This document shows positions 54,150 through 63,605 of a stretch of DNA of 64,000 nucleotides, piece after piece (the first letter of the stretch is position 1; each line of letters begins with the position of its first letter). A model generated the notes under the pieces. The model was not told the origin of the DNA. It was given only the letters and a program-made list of their open reading frames with translations, and did not search any database. A program made the position numbers and the translations under genes. The stretch comes from Bacteroidales bacterium (GTDB taxonomy: Bacteria; Bacteroidota; Bacteroidia; Bacteroidales; F082), in assembly GCA_024710405.1 (NCBI GenBank), contig JANJUV010000019.1, forward strand, positions 62,001 through 126,000, written 5' to 3'.

Positions 54150-54830
54150 TTAATTTCCTTTTGCTTCTTCAGAATACCTCAGATTCATTGCCTTAACTGC
54201 AAGCAACAAACCAATAAACAACAGTCCGATTCCGTAAAAAAGCAGAATTGTTTTGTCGGAGGTAAGGAACGAGAAAAAGAAGAATCCATGGAAAAATGAG
54301 GCAGAACCCAGTCCGGTAAACGAATCTATTAATCTGTTCTTTCGCATTTTGCCCATTCCGACAAAAAAGCCCATGATGATTGCAAACATAATATTTGCAA
54401 GCGGATAGGTGAAGAGGAACAGTTTTTCGACATTGCGCGCGAAGAAACCGAATTCGTAAAGTGGCAGTGTGATGATCGTGAATCCAAGTGCAATTATTAT
54501 TGAATATATAACGCTGTCGAAAGGACTACGGAAATGTTTCAAGGGTAAAAATACATAACGTAACACCAGAAATTTTCCCAGCTCAGAGCCGAAACCAATG
54601 ATAACAAATGAGAAAAAAGCACTTCGTTTGAGGTTTTTTAACTGATCATACCCAAGCTGGCCGGCGATCATGTCAAACAAAATAATGAATACTGCCGAAA
54701 GCAAACCCAGTCCAAGTGCCCGGAACACATATTTCCAGGTTTTCAAATCAAACTTTGCCTTCATGTAAATGAAAAAGACCAAAGCCAGAACAGGGGCCTG
54801 CAACCAGGTCAGAATGGTGATGGTGTTCAT
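54150..54830 (-). CDS. PrsW-like membrane protein
   Basis: 226 residues, about seven membrane segments. The conserved PrsW motifs are recognisable but weakened: GFGSELGKF in place of EExxK, RSPFDSVIYSIIIALGF in place of EPxDG.VY....GLGF, and a single His in ASFFHGFFFF. PrsW proteins are glutamic-type intramembrane proteases that process anti-sigma factors or others. With one of the two motif-1 Glu residues replaced, activity is uncertain. Divergent from the cupin-rsgA operon. Confidence 0.7.
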   Translation of the reverse strand: MNTITILTWLQAPVLALVFFIYMKAKFDLKTWKYVFRALGLGLLSAVFIILFDMIAGQLGYDQLKNLKRSAFFSFVIIGFGSELGKFLVLRYVFLPLKHFRSPFDSVIYSIIIALGFTIITLPLYEFGFFARNVEKLFLFTYPLANIMFAIIMGFFVGMGKMRKNRLIDSFTGLGSASFFHGFFFFSFLTSDKTILLFYGIGLLFIGLLLAVKAMNLRYSEEAKGN

Positions 54831-54860
54831 GAATGTATTAGTTGGTTGTCAAATCAAAGT

Positions 54861-54890
54861 CAAAAATAACACTATATTTGTAGGTGCAAA
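54861..54890 (-). promoter_or_regulatory. promoter of the PrsW-like gene
   Basis: Minus strand TTTG (54887-54890) and TATTTTTG (54861-54868), spacing 18. It overlaps the divergent promoter of the cupin gene. Confidence 0.5.
54873..54880 (+). promoter_or_regulatory. -7 element of the cupin-rsgA operon
   Basis: TATATTTG, about 38 bases before the cupin ATG. It excludes the in-frame start codons further upstream (from 54769). Confidence 0.5.
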
Positions 54891-54918
54891 CGAAAGCGAA
54901 AAAAAAAGCGATAAATTG

Positions 54919-55194
54919 ATGAAAAAATTGACATATGTCAAGCCTGATGAAACCTTTGTCCGTCAGAAAGGCATTCATCAGTGGCCGGTTTGGGAAAAGG
55001 AAGAGTCAGATTTTCACTGGTCCTATGACATTACGGAGGAATGCTACATTCTGGAAGGTGAATTTGATATACTGACTGATGAAGGTGTTTTCGCTATCGG
55101 AAAAGGTGATTTTGTAACATTTCACAAAGGCTTGACATGCAGGTGGATAATCAGGAAAAAAGTCAGAAAACACTACAATTTCATTAACGATTGA
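54919..55194 (+). CDS. small cupin-domain protein (DUF861/EutQ-like)
   Basis: 91 residues, one cupin barrel: MKKLTYVKPDETFVRQKGIH, FHWSYDITEECYILEGEFDI, GVFAIGKGDFVTFHKGLTCR and a C-terminal KKVRKHYNF. The CYILEGE and GDFVTF...G strands are typical of cupin_3 (DUF861). Ligand unknown. ATG 54919 is used because the frame's earlier starts precede the promoter. The stop overlaps the rsgA start. Confidence 0.82.
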   Translation: MKKLTYVKPDETFVRQKGIHQWPVWEKEESDFHWSYDITEECYILEGEFDILTDEGVFAIGKGDFVTFHKGLTCRWIIRKKVRKHYNFIND

Positions 55195-56117
55195 CAGAAG
55201 GCACTGTTATACGTTCAACCGGAAGCTGGTACCTTGTACGTTTGGATGATGCACAAATGTTGGAGTGTCGTCTGAGGGGACAATATCGCCTGAAAGATCA
55301 GAGAAACACCAACCCGGTTGCCGTGGGCGATAAAGTGCTGGTTGAACTGCAGGATGATGGCAATGGTATAATTATGGAAGTTAAAGAACGGTACAACCAT
55401 ATTATCCGAAAAGCCACCCGATTATCAAAATCCAGCCATATCATCGCAGCCAACCTTGATCAGGCAGTGCTCATTGCTACTATCAATCAGCCACGTACAA
55501 CCAGTGGTTTTATTGATCGTTTTCTGGTCACAGCAGAGGCTTATCACATTCCGGCAGCAATTGTTTTCAATAAGATTGATTTGTATTCTGAAAAGGAAAT
55601 GGAAACATTGAACAACATGACTTCGGTTTACAAAATGGCAGGTTATCCGGTGAAACACGTTTCGGCAAAAACAGGGTACAACATTGAATTTTTCGTTTCA
55701 TTAATGAAAGACAAGGTAAGCCTGATTACGGGACATTCAGGAGTAGGTAAATCAGCACTGCTAAATGCAGTTGATGGACGTCTGAACCTGAGGACAGGAA
55801 TAATTTCAACATTCAGCAACAAAGGAATGCATACGACTACTTTTGCTGAAATGCACGAACTCAGTTTTGGCGGCTGGATTGTTGATACACCAGGCATAAA
55901 GGAATTCGGATTGTATGACTTTGAGAAAGAAACCCTGTCTCAACGATTCCCGGAAATGCGCAATTTGATGCATAAATGCAGATTCACGAACTGTACTCAT
56001 GTTCACGAGCCCGGTTGTGCCGTGAAAAAAGCAATCGAAGAAAATATCTTCCCTGTTTCACGTTATAGAAGTTATCTGAATATGCTTAACAATGATTTCA
56101 CCGACGAAGAGAACTAA
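55191..56117 (+). CDS. rsgA: ribosome small-subunit-dependent GTPase A
   Basis: Circularly permuted GTPase that checks late 30S assembly. 308 residues: OB-fold domain (about 1-70), then motifs in permuted order G4 FNKIDL, G5 VSAKTGYN, G1 LITGHSGVGKSALLNAV, G3 VDTPGIKEFG, and a C-terminal zinc domain with CRFTNCTHVHEPGCAVKKAI. Start is TTG at 55191, overlapping the cupin TGA (TTGA), the only sensible start and a sign of translational coupling. CBS gene follows after 3 bases. Confidence 0.95.
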   Translation: MTEGTVIRSTGSWYLVRLDDAQMLECRLRGQYRLKDQRNTNPVAVGDKVLVELQDDGNGIIMEVKERYNHIIRKATRLSKSSHIIAANLDQAVLIATINQPRTTSGFIDRFLVTAEAYHIPAAIVFNKIDLYSEKEMETLNNMTSVYKMAGYPVKHVSAKTGYNIEFFVSLMKDKVSLITGHSGVGKSALLNAVDGRLNLRTGIISTFSNKGMHTTTFAEMHELSFGGWIVDTPGIKEFGLYDFEKETLSQRFPEMRNLMHKCRFTNCTHVHEPGCAVKKAIEENIFPVSRYRSYLNMLNNDFTDEEN

Positions 56118-56120
56118 ATT

Positions 56121-56783
56121 ATGCTAGCTAAACATTTGATTACCGATGGTATATTGCCGCTGAAGACAAGCGATACAGGCCGGACTGCGCTGAGTTGGAT
56201 GGAGGACTTCAGGGTAATGCACCTCCCGATTGTAAATAGCGAAGGCTTTCTTGGGTTGATTTCAGAATTTGACATCTATAGTTTCAATGATTTTGATGAA
56301 GCTGTAGGAAACCATCATCTTTCGCTTTCAAAACCATATGTTTTTGATTTCCAGCATTTGTACGATGTAATGAGTTTGATGCAGCAAAACCAGTTAACCC
56401 TGATCCCAGTGGTCGACAGTCATGAGAATTATTTGGGTTCAATAACCCTGCAAAGCCTTCTCGACAATTTTGCATTATCCCTGTCAGTAAACGATCCGGG
56501 AGGCATCATCGTGCTTGAAATGAGTGCGGTTGATTACAGCCTGTCAGAAATTTCGCGGATTGTGGAGTCGAACGATGCCAAAATATTGTCAGTATTTATT
56601 TCAACTGATCCTGATTCCACACAACTGGATGTTACCCTGAAATTGAACCGCATTGATATGGCCTCGGTGATTCAAACTTTCAACCGGTTTGATTATACAA
56701 TAAAAGCAGCATTTAACGAACAAAGTGACAATAATGACTTGCGCGAACGCTACGATTCTTTAATGAACTATCTGAACATCTGA
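56121..56783 (+). CDS. CBS-pair protein with C-terminal ACT-like region
   Basis: 220 residues: two CBS motifs (about 1-55: MEDFRVMHLPIVNSEGFLGL; about 75-130: QQNQLTLIPVVDSHENYLGS) and a C-terminal ACT-like fold (GGIIVLEMSAVDYSLSEISR, then VTLKLNRIDMASVIQTFNRF). Such proteins usually bind adenosine ligands and act as sensors; partner unknown. The order CBS-POTRA protein-nadK is consistent with the envelope/nadK neighbourhood of this phylum. The stop overlaps the next ATG by one base (TGATG). Confidence 0.8.
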   Translation: MLAKHLITDGILPLKTSDTGRTALSWMEDFRVMHLPIVNSEGFLGLISEFDIYSFNDFDEAVGNHHLSLSKPYVFDFQHLYDVMSLMQQNQLTLIPVVDSHENYLGSITLQSLLDNFALSLSVNDPGGIIVLEMSAVDYSLSEISRIVESNDAKILSVFISTDPDSTQLDVTLKLNRIDMASVIQTFNRFDYTIKAAFNEQSDNNDLRERYDSLMNYLNI

Positions 56784-58240
56784 TGAAGCATATTTGCTTG
56801 CGTTTCATTCTTTATTTTCTTTTGCTTGTTTTTTTAACTGAAAACATTGTAGCCCAAACAATTGACACTGTTTCGCCTTCTCCTGACAGCTGTTTATCCT
56901 TCAGTGAAAAAGAAAAAATTGTTGTAGGTGATATCCGGCTCAAAGGAAACAAAATCACACGGGATAAGATCATCGTTCGTGAACTTGAACTTAACAGCGG
57001 AGATACACTTTGTTTTTCTGAGTTTTGCAGACTCACCAATCAGAGCAGGCTCAATTTGTTGAACAGATCCATTTTCAACTTCGTTACTATCGATACCATC
57101 CGCGATACTGTTTACAGGCAATTGATGCACCTTGAATTTCAGTTCATCGAACGCTGGTATTTTTGGCCTTTCCCCATATTTGAACTGGCCGACAGGAATT
57201 TTAACTCCTGGTTTAGTTCCGGAAAATACAACCGCGTGAATTATGGCATGTTACTTACTCATAATAATTTTCGTGGACGTATCGAACAATTCCGAATTCT
57301 GATAAGGGCTGGTTTTAATCAAAATTTTTCTATCAGATACGACATCCCCTATCTTACACGCGACCAGACATTTGGGCTTGGGTTTATGGCCGGTTTATCG
57401 CGCAATCCGGAAGCAGCCATTGCCAATGTCGATGACAAACAGTTGTTTTTTAAGCCTGCCAGCGGATTTGCACGTGAGAATTTATACGGAGGAATTATTT
57501 TCACATACCGTCCGGCAATCCGCAATACCCATAGCCTGATTGCTACACTCGACTACCTTCGGATAGCCGATTCCATACTTATACTTAATCCAGATTACTC
57601 AGTCAACACTGATAACGAAATCTATAATATGGCATTCAATTATACTTTTAAGCACGACTACCGCGACCACAAACCCTACCCTTTAACAGGCCATTATTTC
57701 GATGTTGAACTGGGTTTCAGAAAGCTGCTCACCAGATTTGAAAACCCCGAATTTTATGTGCTCAAATCTTCATTTGATTTTTACAAAACGATAACCAACA
57801 GAGTTTACTGGGCAAGTAATTTAACGGTTAGGTTTACGGACAAAAGTATACAACCTTATTTTCTGTCTTCCAGTTTCGGATTCAACAACGATATTGTCAG
57901 ATCGTATGAATTGTATGTCGTGGAAGGATATAACTGGGGAATCATGAAGAACAACCTGAAGTATCAGCTGCTGAAGCCTCGCGTCAGTCAGCTGCCCTGG
58001 ATAAAATCAGAGAAATTCAATAAGGTACATTACGCAGTTTATCTCAATCTGTTTGGTGATTTTGGCTATGTGAGGCAGCGAACAGATAAGATGAGTTCGG
58101 GATTGCAGAATCGTTTGTTGCATGGCTTTGGGCTAGGGCTTGATTTTGTAACATATTATGATTTGGTTTTCAGGTTTGAGTATGGTATCAATCACCTCTC
58201 AGAAAAAGGACTGTTCATTCATTTTGTAGCCCCTATCTAA
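56783..58240 (+). CDS. outer-membrane protein with one POTRA-like domain and an Omp85-type barrel
   Basis: 485 residues: signal peptide (ending near ENIVAQ), a single POTRA-like domain (about 45-125: IVVGDIRLKGNKITRDKIIV, RELELNSGD, LNLLNRSIFNFVTI) and about 16 amphipathic strands (for example GFGLGLDFVTYYDLVFRFEY). Resembles a reduced BamA/TamA paralog. A full BamA is encoded 2.6 kb downstream. The substrate is unknown. Start overlaps the CBS gene stop, so it is translationally coupled. Confidence 0.75.
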   Translation: MKHICLRFILYFLLLVFLTENIVAQTIDTVSPSPDSCLSFSEKEKIVVGDIRLKGNKITRDKIIVRELELNSGDTLCFSEFCRLTNQSRLNLLNRSIFNFVTIDTIRDTVYRQLMHLEFQFIERWYFWPFPIFELADRNFNSWFSSGKYNRVNYGMLLTHNNFRGRIEQFRILIRAGFNQNFSIRYDIPYLTRDQTFGLGFMAGLSRNPEAAIANVDDKQLFFKPASGFARENLYGGIIFTYRPAIRNTHSLIATLDYLRIADSILILNPDYSVNTDNEIYNMAFNYTFKHDYRDHKPYPLTGHYFDVELGFRKLLTRFENPEFYVLKSSFDFYKTITNRVYWASNLTVRFTDKSIQPYFLSSSFGFNNDIVRSYELYVVEGYNWGIMKNNLKYQLLKPRVSQLPWIKSEKFNKVHYAVYLNLFGDFGYVRQRTDKMSSGLQNRLLHGFGLGLDFVTYYDLVFRFEYGINHLSEKGLFIHFVAPI

Positions 58241-58324
58241 ATGATTGCTTTCAATAAATTTTGTTAAATTTTAATGATCAAACAGGTATAATTGTTAACC
58301 TTGCCAATAAATTCAAACCGCCTT

Positions 58325-59203
58325 ATGAACGTTGCGTTGTTTGGAAAGTCATTTACGCCTGAGCGGATTCCTCATTTGCTGCAGCTTCTGCAATCGTTTC
58401 AGGATGCCGGTGCTTCGCTCGTGTTTTATAAGCCTTTTGCTGAATTAATTTCGCCACATCTGAAAATTCCTCAACTATCCGACACTTTTTTGGGCTATGA
58501 GGATATGTGCAATGGATTCGATATACTTCTTTCCGTTGGTGGCGATGGTACCATGCTCGACACAGTGCCGGTAGTGCGTGATTCAGGTGTGCCGATCCTG
58601 GGGATCAATATGGGGAGGATGGGTTTTTTGTCAAGTATAGCGAAGCATGAAATTAACGAAGCAGTTGAAAGGATTGTATCAGGAAAATACATCATTGAAG
58701 AAAGAAGTCTGATCAGTCTGGAGCAACCCACAGGTCTATTCGGAGATCTTCATGTTGCTTTGAATGAACTGAGTATTTTCAGGCAAGGCACAACTTCGCT
58801 AATTAAAATTAATGTGTTTGTCGACGAAGTTTTTGTGAATTCTTACTGGGCCGACGGGCTCCTGATTGCTACACCTACAGGGTCAACAGCCTACTCACTT
58901 AGTGCCGGCGGACCAATTCTAACGCCTGACTCAGCAGTTTTTGTTATCACACCAATTGCCACACACAATTTAAGCGTACGACCAATCGTTATTCCCGACA
59001 GGTGCCTGATTAAACTTAAGGTTACGGGCAGACATACCAGCTATAGTCTTAATCTGGACAGCAGGTCGGCAGTCATCGGGAAATCTGTCGATCTTATTGT
59101 GAAAAAGGCAGGATTTCATATAAGACTGGTAAAAATGGAGGGAAAAGATTTTTATACGACAATACGGGAGAAACTGCTTTGGGGGATCGACATCAGAAAT
59201 TAA
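58325..59203 (+). CDS. nadK: NAD kinase
   Basis: ATP-dependent phosphorylation of NAD to NADP. 292 residues with MNVALFGKSF at the start, LLSVGGDGTMLDTVPVVRDS (GGDGT, about residue 72-76), LGINMGRMGFLSS, LNELSIFR (NE-x motif), DGLLIATPTGSTAYSLSAGG and HNLSVRPIVIP. ATG 58325 preferred to TTG 58292. Upstream TAACCTTG at about 58294 is a weak -7 candidate. Follows the POTRA gene by 84 bases. Confidence 0.96.
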   Translation: MNVALFGKSFTPERIPHLLQLLQSFQDAGASLVFYKPFAELISPHLKIPQLSDTFLGYEDMCNGFDILLSVGGDGTMLDTVPVVRDSGVPILGINMGRMGFLSSIAKHEINEAVERIVSGKYIIEERSLISLEQPTGLFGDLHVALNELSIFRQGTTSLIKINVFVDEVFVNSYWADGLLIATPTGSTAYSLSAGGPILTPDSAVFVITPIATHNLSVRPIVIPDRCLIKLKVTGRHTSYSLNLDSRSAVIGKSVDLIVKKAGFHIRLVKMEGKDFYTTIREKLLWGIDIRN

Positions 59204-59226
59204 GGGAAAAGGATGGAAAAAAATGA

Positions 59227-59234
59227 TATTTTTG
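59227..59234 (+). promoter_or_regulatory. probable -7 element of the DUF6089-uppS-bamA operon
   Basis: TATTTTTG, predicted leader about 70 bases to ATG 59307. No clear -33 element. Confidence 0.4.
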
Positions 59235-59306
59235 TGCCCTGAAATGCGGAATAGCCCCATTATATCCTGTTGTTGAGTTACCGCTTTCAGCAATTCAAAT
59301 AAACCT

Positions 59307-60116
59307 ATGATAAGAAAGTTGAAATGGTTGATCCCGATGTTCATTGCAGCATCTTCGTTGCAAGCGCAAACCCTCGAAGTTGGCTTGTTTGGCGGTGGGG
59401 CATATTACATTGGCGACATCAATCCTGCCCTGCAATTTAATCAGACCAAACTATCTTATGGGGCCCTTGCACGCTACAATGCCAACACAAGGTGGGCCTT
59501 CAGGCTCAGTCTCAGTTCAGCTGAGGTAACTGCCGACGATGCCACAGTAAAATTTAATGAAGATCGTCAATTGGGATTTAAAACCAGGATTAATGATGCT
59601 TCATTGGTAGCCGAATTTAATTTTCTGGATTATTTCACCGGCAGCCGAAAAGACTACTTCACTCCGTTTTTGTTCGGAGGGGTTTCGGTTTTTCAATTTA
59701 CGCCGAGATCATTGGACGGTATTTCTCTTCGTGACCTCGGAACCGAAGGACAGAACATTGGTTTTGACGGAAGAAAGAAATATTCCAACATCGGATTCTC
59801 TGTGCCTTTTGGAATAGGGTTCAAGTATAGCCTGACAAAAAGACTCGGTATGGCAGTGGAATGGAGGATGCATAAAACATTTACGGACTATATTGATGAT
59901 GTGAGTACAACCTATTACCTTTCAGGTTCATCAATCAATCCAAACAACAATGAACAGGTTCTCTCAGATCCTGCAATGGTACACGAGCCCAACATGCAAA
60001 GAGGTAATAGTAAAACAAATGATTGGTATAGTTTTGCCGGTATTTCTTTTACCTATAAGTTTAACCTTGGAAGCCGAAATTCGTGTAACAGCTTCGATAA
60101 CAACAATTCACGCTGA
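59307..60116 (+). CDS. DUF6089 outer-membrane beta-barrel protein
   Basis: 269 residues: signal peptide (IPMFIAASSLQAQ), then an 8-10-strand barrel pattern beginning TLEVGLFGGGAYYIGDINPA, with YGALARYNANTRWAFRLSLS, VAEFNFLDYFTGSRK, PFLFGGVSVFQF, FSVPFGIGFKYSLTKRLGMA and WYSFAGISFTYKF. The family is typically found just before uppS and bamA in Bacteroidota. The function is unknown; an envelope role is likely. Eight bases separate it from uppS. Confidence 0.8.
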   Translation: MIRKLKWLIPMFIAASSLQAQTLEVGLFGGGAYYIGDINPALQFNQTKLSYGALARYNANTRWAFRLSLSSAEVTADDATVKFNEDRQLGFKTRINDASLVAEFNFLDYFTGSRKDYFTPFLFGGVSVFQFTPRSLDGISLRDLGTEGQNIGFDGRKKYSNIGFSVPFGIGFKYSLTKRLGMAVEWRMHKTFTDYIDDVSTTYYLSGSSINPNNNEQVLSDPAMVHEPNMQRGNSKTNDWYSFAGISFTYKFNLGSRNSCNSFDNNNSR

Positions 60117-60124
60117 AGATTCCT

Positions 60125-60874
60125 ATGACCAGCTACAAAGATAAAATTGACCCTGAACGACTACCGCAGCATGTTGCCATCATCATGGATGGTAACGGTC
60201 GGTGGGCAAAACAACACGGCAAACACAGGGTTTTTGGTCATAAAAACGGTGTGGTTTCGGTACGTGAAGCAGCCGAAGCTGCAGCTGAACTTGGGATACC
60301 TTATCTTACACTTTATGCATTCTCAACTGAAAACTGGTCGAGACCCAAAACAGAAGTCAATGCCCTGATGCGTCTGCTGCTTCAGACAATAAAGGATGAG
60401 GTGGCAACCATGAACAAAAATAACATCAGACTGAATGCCATCGGCGACCTGCAAAGTCTGCCCCAGCGCAATTATATGCACCTGATGAAGGCAATTGAGC
60501 AAACAAGCAGCAACAACAGAATGACACTTACACTGGCATTGAGTTATTCGAGCCGTTGGGAACTTACTATGGTCGCCAGGCGGATCGCAGAAGATGTGGT
60601 AGCCGGTCGTTGTACACCCGAAGAAATAAATCAGGAATGTATGGGGAAGTATCTTACAACAAGCAGTTTGCCTGATCCTGAATTGCTGATCCGTACCAGC
60701 GGTGAATTTAGAGTGAGTAATTTTATGCTCTGGCAAATTGCCTATGCCGAACTCTATTTTACCAATAAATTCTGGCCCGAATTCAGACGTGAAGACTTGT
60801 ACAAAGCACTGGTCGATTTCCAATGCCGCGAAAGAAGATTCGGTAAAACAAGCGAACAATTAATCAAAAAGTAA
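60125..60874 (+). CDS. uppS: isoprenyl transferase (undecaprenyl diphosphate synthase)
   Basis: Cis-prenyltransferase making undecaprenyl diphosphate, the lipid carrier for peptidoglycan and glycan synthesis. 249 residues: HVAIIMDGNGRWAKQHGKHR (catalytic Asp), GHKNGV, YLTLYAFSTENWSRPKTEV, TLTLALSYSSRWEL, ELLIRTSGEFRVSNFMLWQ and YAELYFTNKFWPEF. Length typical. In the DUF6089-uppS-bamA run, 8 bases on each side. Confidence 0.96.
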   Translation: MTSYKDKIDPERLPQHVAIIMDGNGRWAKQHGKHRVFGHKNGVVSVREAAEAAAELGIPYLTLYAFSTENWSRPKTEVNALMRLLLQTIKDEVATMNKNNIRLNAIGDLQSLPQRNYMHLMKAIEQTSSNNRMTLTLALSYSSRWELTMVARRIAEDVVAGRCTPEEINQECMGKYLTTSSLPDPELLIRTSGEFRVSNFMLWQIAYAELYFTNKFWPEFRREDLYKALVDFQCRERRFGKTSEQLIKK

Positions 60875-60882
60875 GCCATCAG

Positions 60883-63540
60883 ATGTCTATAAGCAGCCTT
60901 CTTCCCCAAAAGGGATTCTTTGTTACAGTTTTTTTCTTATTGACCCTGCTGCTTCCTGCATCAAAGTCGTTTCCGCAGACAGTTATTGGTAATGAGCAAT
61001 CAGTATTTGATTATGGTAAACCACGTGAATATGAAATTGGTGGAATCACTGTAAGCGGAATCAAGTATCTCGACCAGAATGTCCTGATAATGCTCTCAGG
61101 GCTGTCGGTGGGTGACAAAATTAAAGTTCCCGGCGATAAAATCACCAACGCATTGAAAAAGTTGTGGGAACAGGGCCTATTTGAACATGTTTCAATCACC
61201 GCGCCCAACATTCAGGGGAATCTGATTTTTCTTGATATAGAACTGAAAGAACGTCCAAGAGTCAGTAAATTTAGTTTTTCTGGAGTGAAGAAGACCGAAG
61301 CAGATGATATAAGGTCCAAAATTAACCTCACCAGAGGAGATGTGGCCACTGATCACCTGATCGTGAAAACAACAACCATTATCAAAAAGCATTTTGCTGA
61401 AAAGGGTTTCCTGAATACAGCGGTCAACATAGTTCAGACACCAGATCCAACACGCGATAACTATGTGGATCTGCTTATCGAGGTGAAGAAGAATACCAAA
61501 GTGCGTATTGCCGAAATAGAAATCACGGGCAACCACAGCCTGAACGACGATCAGGTAAAGGCAGCCATGAAAGAGACCAAACAGCGCGGAAACTTCGATC
61601 CTTTAACTCCATTGGGCCCAATGGTTTTGGAAACAGGCAAAAATGTAGTTGCGCTCAGATTGGATAGGGCCCTCGAAACCATTGAGAATTACTTTGTCAG
61701 TAACTACAGGCCACGTATCTTTAAAGCGTCAAAATTTATCGAATCCAACTTTGAAGAAGACCTTCAGAAGATCGTTTTCAAATACAATCAGAAAGGCTAT
61801 CGTGACGCAAAGGTAGTTTCTGATTCAGTTTATGCAATCGATAATAGAAATATTGGAATAAAAATCGAAGTAAACGAAGGTAATCGCTATTATTTCAGGA
61901 AAATAGACTGGGTTGGTAATGCCAAATACACAGATGAGTTTCTGAGCAGTATTCTAGGTCTTCAGGCAGGTGATGTGTATAACCGCGAATTATTGGAAAC
62001 CAACCTGAATTATAATCCTAATGGGTTTGATGTGAGTTCGTTGTATATGGATGATGGTTATCTGTTTTTTACTGCTGATCCTGTTGAAGTTCTGATAGAG
62101 AACGATTCCATAGATCTTGAGATTCGCATCCGCGAGGGAAAACAAGCCCGCATCAGTCGCGTTTCGATCAAAGGAAACACAAAAACAAACGATCATGTTG
62201 TTATCCGTGAACTCCGCACCCGTCCGGGTCAATTATTCAGCCGCTCCGATATTATCCGCACAACACGTGAACTTGCCAACCTTCGGTATTTTAACCCGGA
62301 ATCCATATCGCCAAATGTCCTTCCTAATCCTGCTGACGGATCAGTAGATATAGAATATGCTGTAGAAGAGACTTCTGCCGATCAGATAGAATTATCCGGA
62401 GGGTGGGGCTATGGAAGAATCATTGGAACTTTAGGTTTATCGTTCAACAATTTTTCAGTCAGAAATATTTTCAATCGGCAAGCCTACAGGCCAATCCCGA
62501 CGGGTGATGGTCAGAAGCTTTCTTTGAGGTTTCAAACCTACGGAAAAGGTTATATGAGTTACAGCGCCTCATTCACCGAGCCCTGGCTCGGAGGACGTAA
62601 GCCCACTTCACTCACTGTTTCATTTTACCATTCGCTCTATTCAAATGGTCTTGCACGTTCCGATACCAACAGGGCATCATTTACCATCAACGGATTAACG
62701 GTGGGATTGGGCAAAAGGTTAACCTGGCCAGATGACTTCTTTACTCTTTATCAGGGCATTAATCTTCAGCGCTACGATCTGAAAAATTACTCACAGATTT
62801 TTTCAGTAGGCACTGGCACAGGGTTTTTTAACGTGTTCAGCTATAATATTGTACTTGGCAGAAGCTCGATCAGCCAACCCATTTACCCACGGTCGGGTAG
62901 TGATTTCTCACTTTCGCTCGAGGCTACATTACCCTACTCATTGTTTAGTAATGAGAATTATGCTGAACTAAGTGAAAATGATCGCTACAAATGGGTTGAA
63001 TACCATAAATGGAAATTCAGCTCAAGCGTTTACACGGAAATTGTAAACAAATTTGTTCTGGCAACAAGACTCCGGCTAGGATTTCTGGGATACTACAACA
63101 GCGATATTGGGGTTACCCCTTTCCAAAGGTTTTACCTTGGAGGTGATGGCTTATCGGGTTACAATAATCTTGACGGACGCGAGATCATCGGCATGCGTGG
63201 CTACGGAAATGAAACAATTACACCATTTTACTATGCCAACAAAAACATTGGCGGCAACATATTTGCCAAATACACCATGGAGATTCGCTATCCATTATCA
63301 TTGAATCCAAGTGCAACCATCTACGGACTTGGGTTTGTTGAAGCAGGTAACTCCTGGTTAGGCTTTGATAACTTCAATCCATTCGATATAAAACGTTCGG
63401 CCGGTTTTGGGGTCCGTGTTTTCCTGCCAATGTTTGGCATACTTGGCCTCGACTGGGGCTATGGCTTTGATAAAATCCCGGGTATTCCGGGAGCAAATGG
63501 TAGCCAGTTCCACTTCTCGATCAATCAGTCAATCGATTAA
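60883..63540 (+). CDS. bamA: outer-membrane protein assembly factor BamA
   Basis: Core component of the BAM complex that inserts beta-barrel proteins. 885 residues: signal peptide (about 1-31), five POTRA domains (about 45-440: IGGITVSGIKYLDQNVLIML, RPRVSKFSFSGVKKTEADDI, KVRIAEIEITGNHSLNDDQV, YYFRKIDWVGNAKYTDEFLS, ARISRVSIKGNTKTNDHVVI) and an Omp85 barrel with GGDGLSGYNNLDGREIIGMR (family VRGY-type loop, here MRGYG) and a final strand near QFHFSINQSID. Longer than E. coli BamA (810). Followed by the OmpH/Skp chaperone gene after 65 bases. Confidence 0.95.
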   Translation: MSISSLLPQKGFFVTVFFLLTLLLPASKSFPQTVIGNEQSVFDYGKPREYEIGGITVSGIKYLDQNVLIMLSGLSVGDKIKVPGDKITNALKKLWEQGLFEHVSITAPNIQGNLIFLDIELKERPRVSKFSFSGVKKTEADDIRSKINLTRGDVATDHLIVKTTTIIKKHFAEKGFLNTAVNIVQTPDPTRDNYVDLLIEVKKNTKVRIAEIEITGNHSLNDDQVKAAMKETKQRGNFDPLTPLGPMVLETGKNVVALRLDRALETIENYFVSNYRPRIFKASKFIESNFEEDLQKIVFKYNQKGYRDAKVVSDSVYAIDNRNIGIKIEVNEGNRYYFRKIDWVGNAKYTDEFLSSILGLQAGDVYNRELLETNLNYNPNGFDVSSLYMDDGYLFFTADPVEVLIENDSIDLEIRIREGKQARISRVSIKGNTKTNDHVVIRELRTRPGQLFSRSDIIRTTRELANLRYFNPESISPNVLPNPADGSVDIEYAVEETSADQIELSGGWGYGRIIGTLGLSFNNFSVRNIFNRQAYRPIPTGDGQKLSLRFQTYGKGYMSYSASFTEPWLGGRKPTSLTVSFYHSLYSNGLARSDTNRASFTINGLTVGLGKRLTWPDDFFTLYQGINLQRYDLKNYSQIFSVGTGTGFFNVFSYNIVLGRSSISQPIYPRSGSDFSLSLEATLPYSLFSNENYAELSENDRYKWVEYHKWKFSSSVYTEIVNKFVLATRLRLGFLGYYNSDIGVTPFQRFYLGGDGLSGYNNLDGREIIGMRGYGNETITPFYYANKNIGGNIFAKYTMEIRYPLSLNPSATIYGLGFVEAGNSWLGFDNFNPFDIKRSAGFGVRVFLPMFGILGLDWGYGFDKIPGIPGANGSQFHFSINQSID

Positions 63541-63592
63541 CTAAAAGTTTGGCAGGTTTTTTGAATAAAACTGAATTATTAAAAACTAATAT

Positions 63593-63598
63593 AGGAGG
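63593..63598 (+). promoter_or_regulatory. strong Shine-Dalgarno site of the OmpH/Skp gene
   Basis: AGGAGG seven bases before the ATG at 63606; a perfect Shine-Dalgarno sequence is uncommon among the genes in this window. Confidence 0.6.
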
Positions 63599-63605
63599 AT
63601 AATTT

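Noticed and set aside
54769-54918. N-terminal extension of the cupin protein
   Set aside because: It covers the divergent gene's start and the promoter boxes, so it is not translated.
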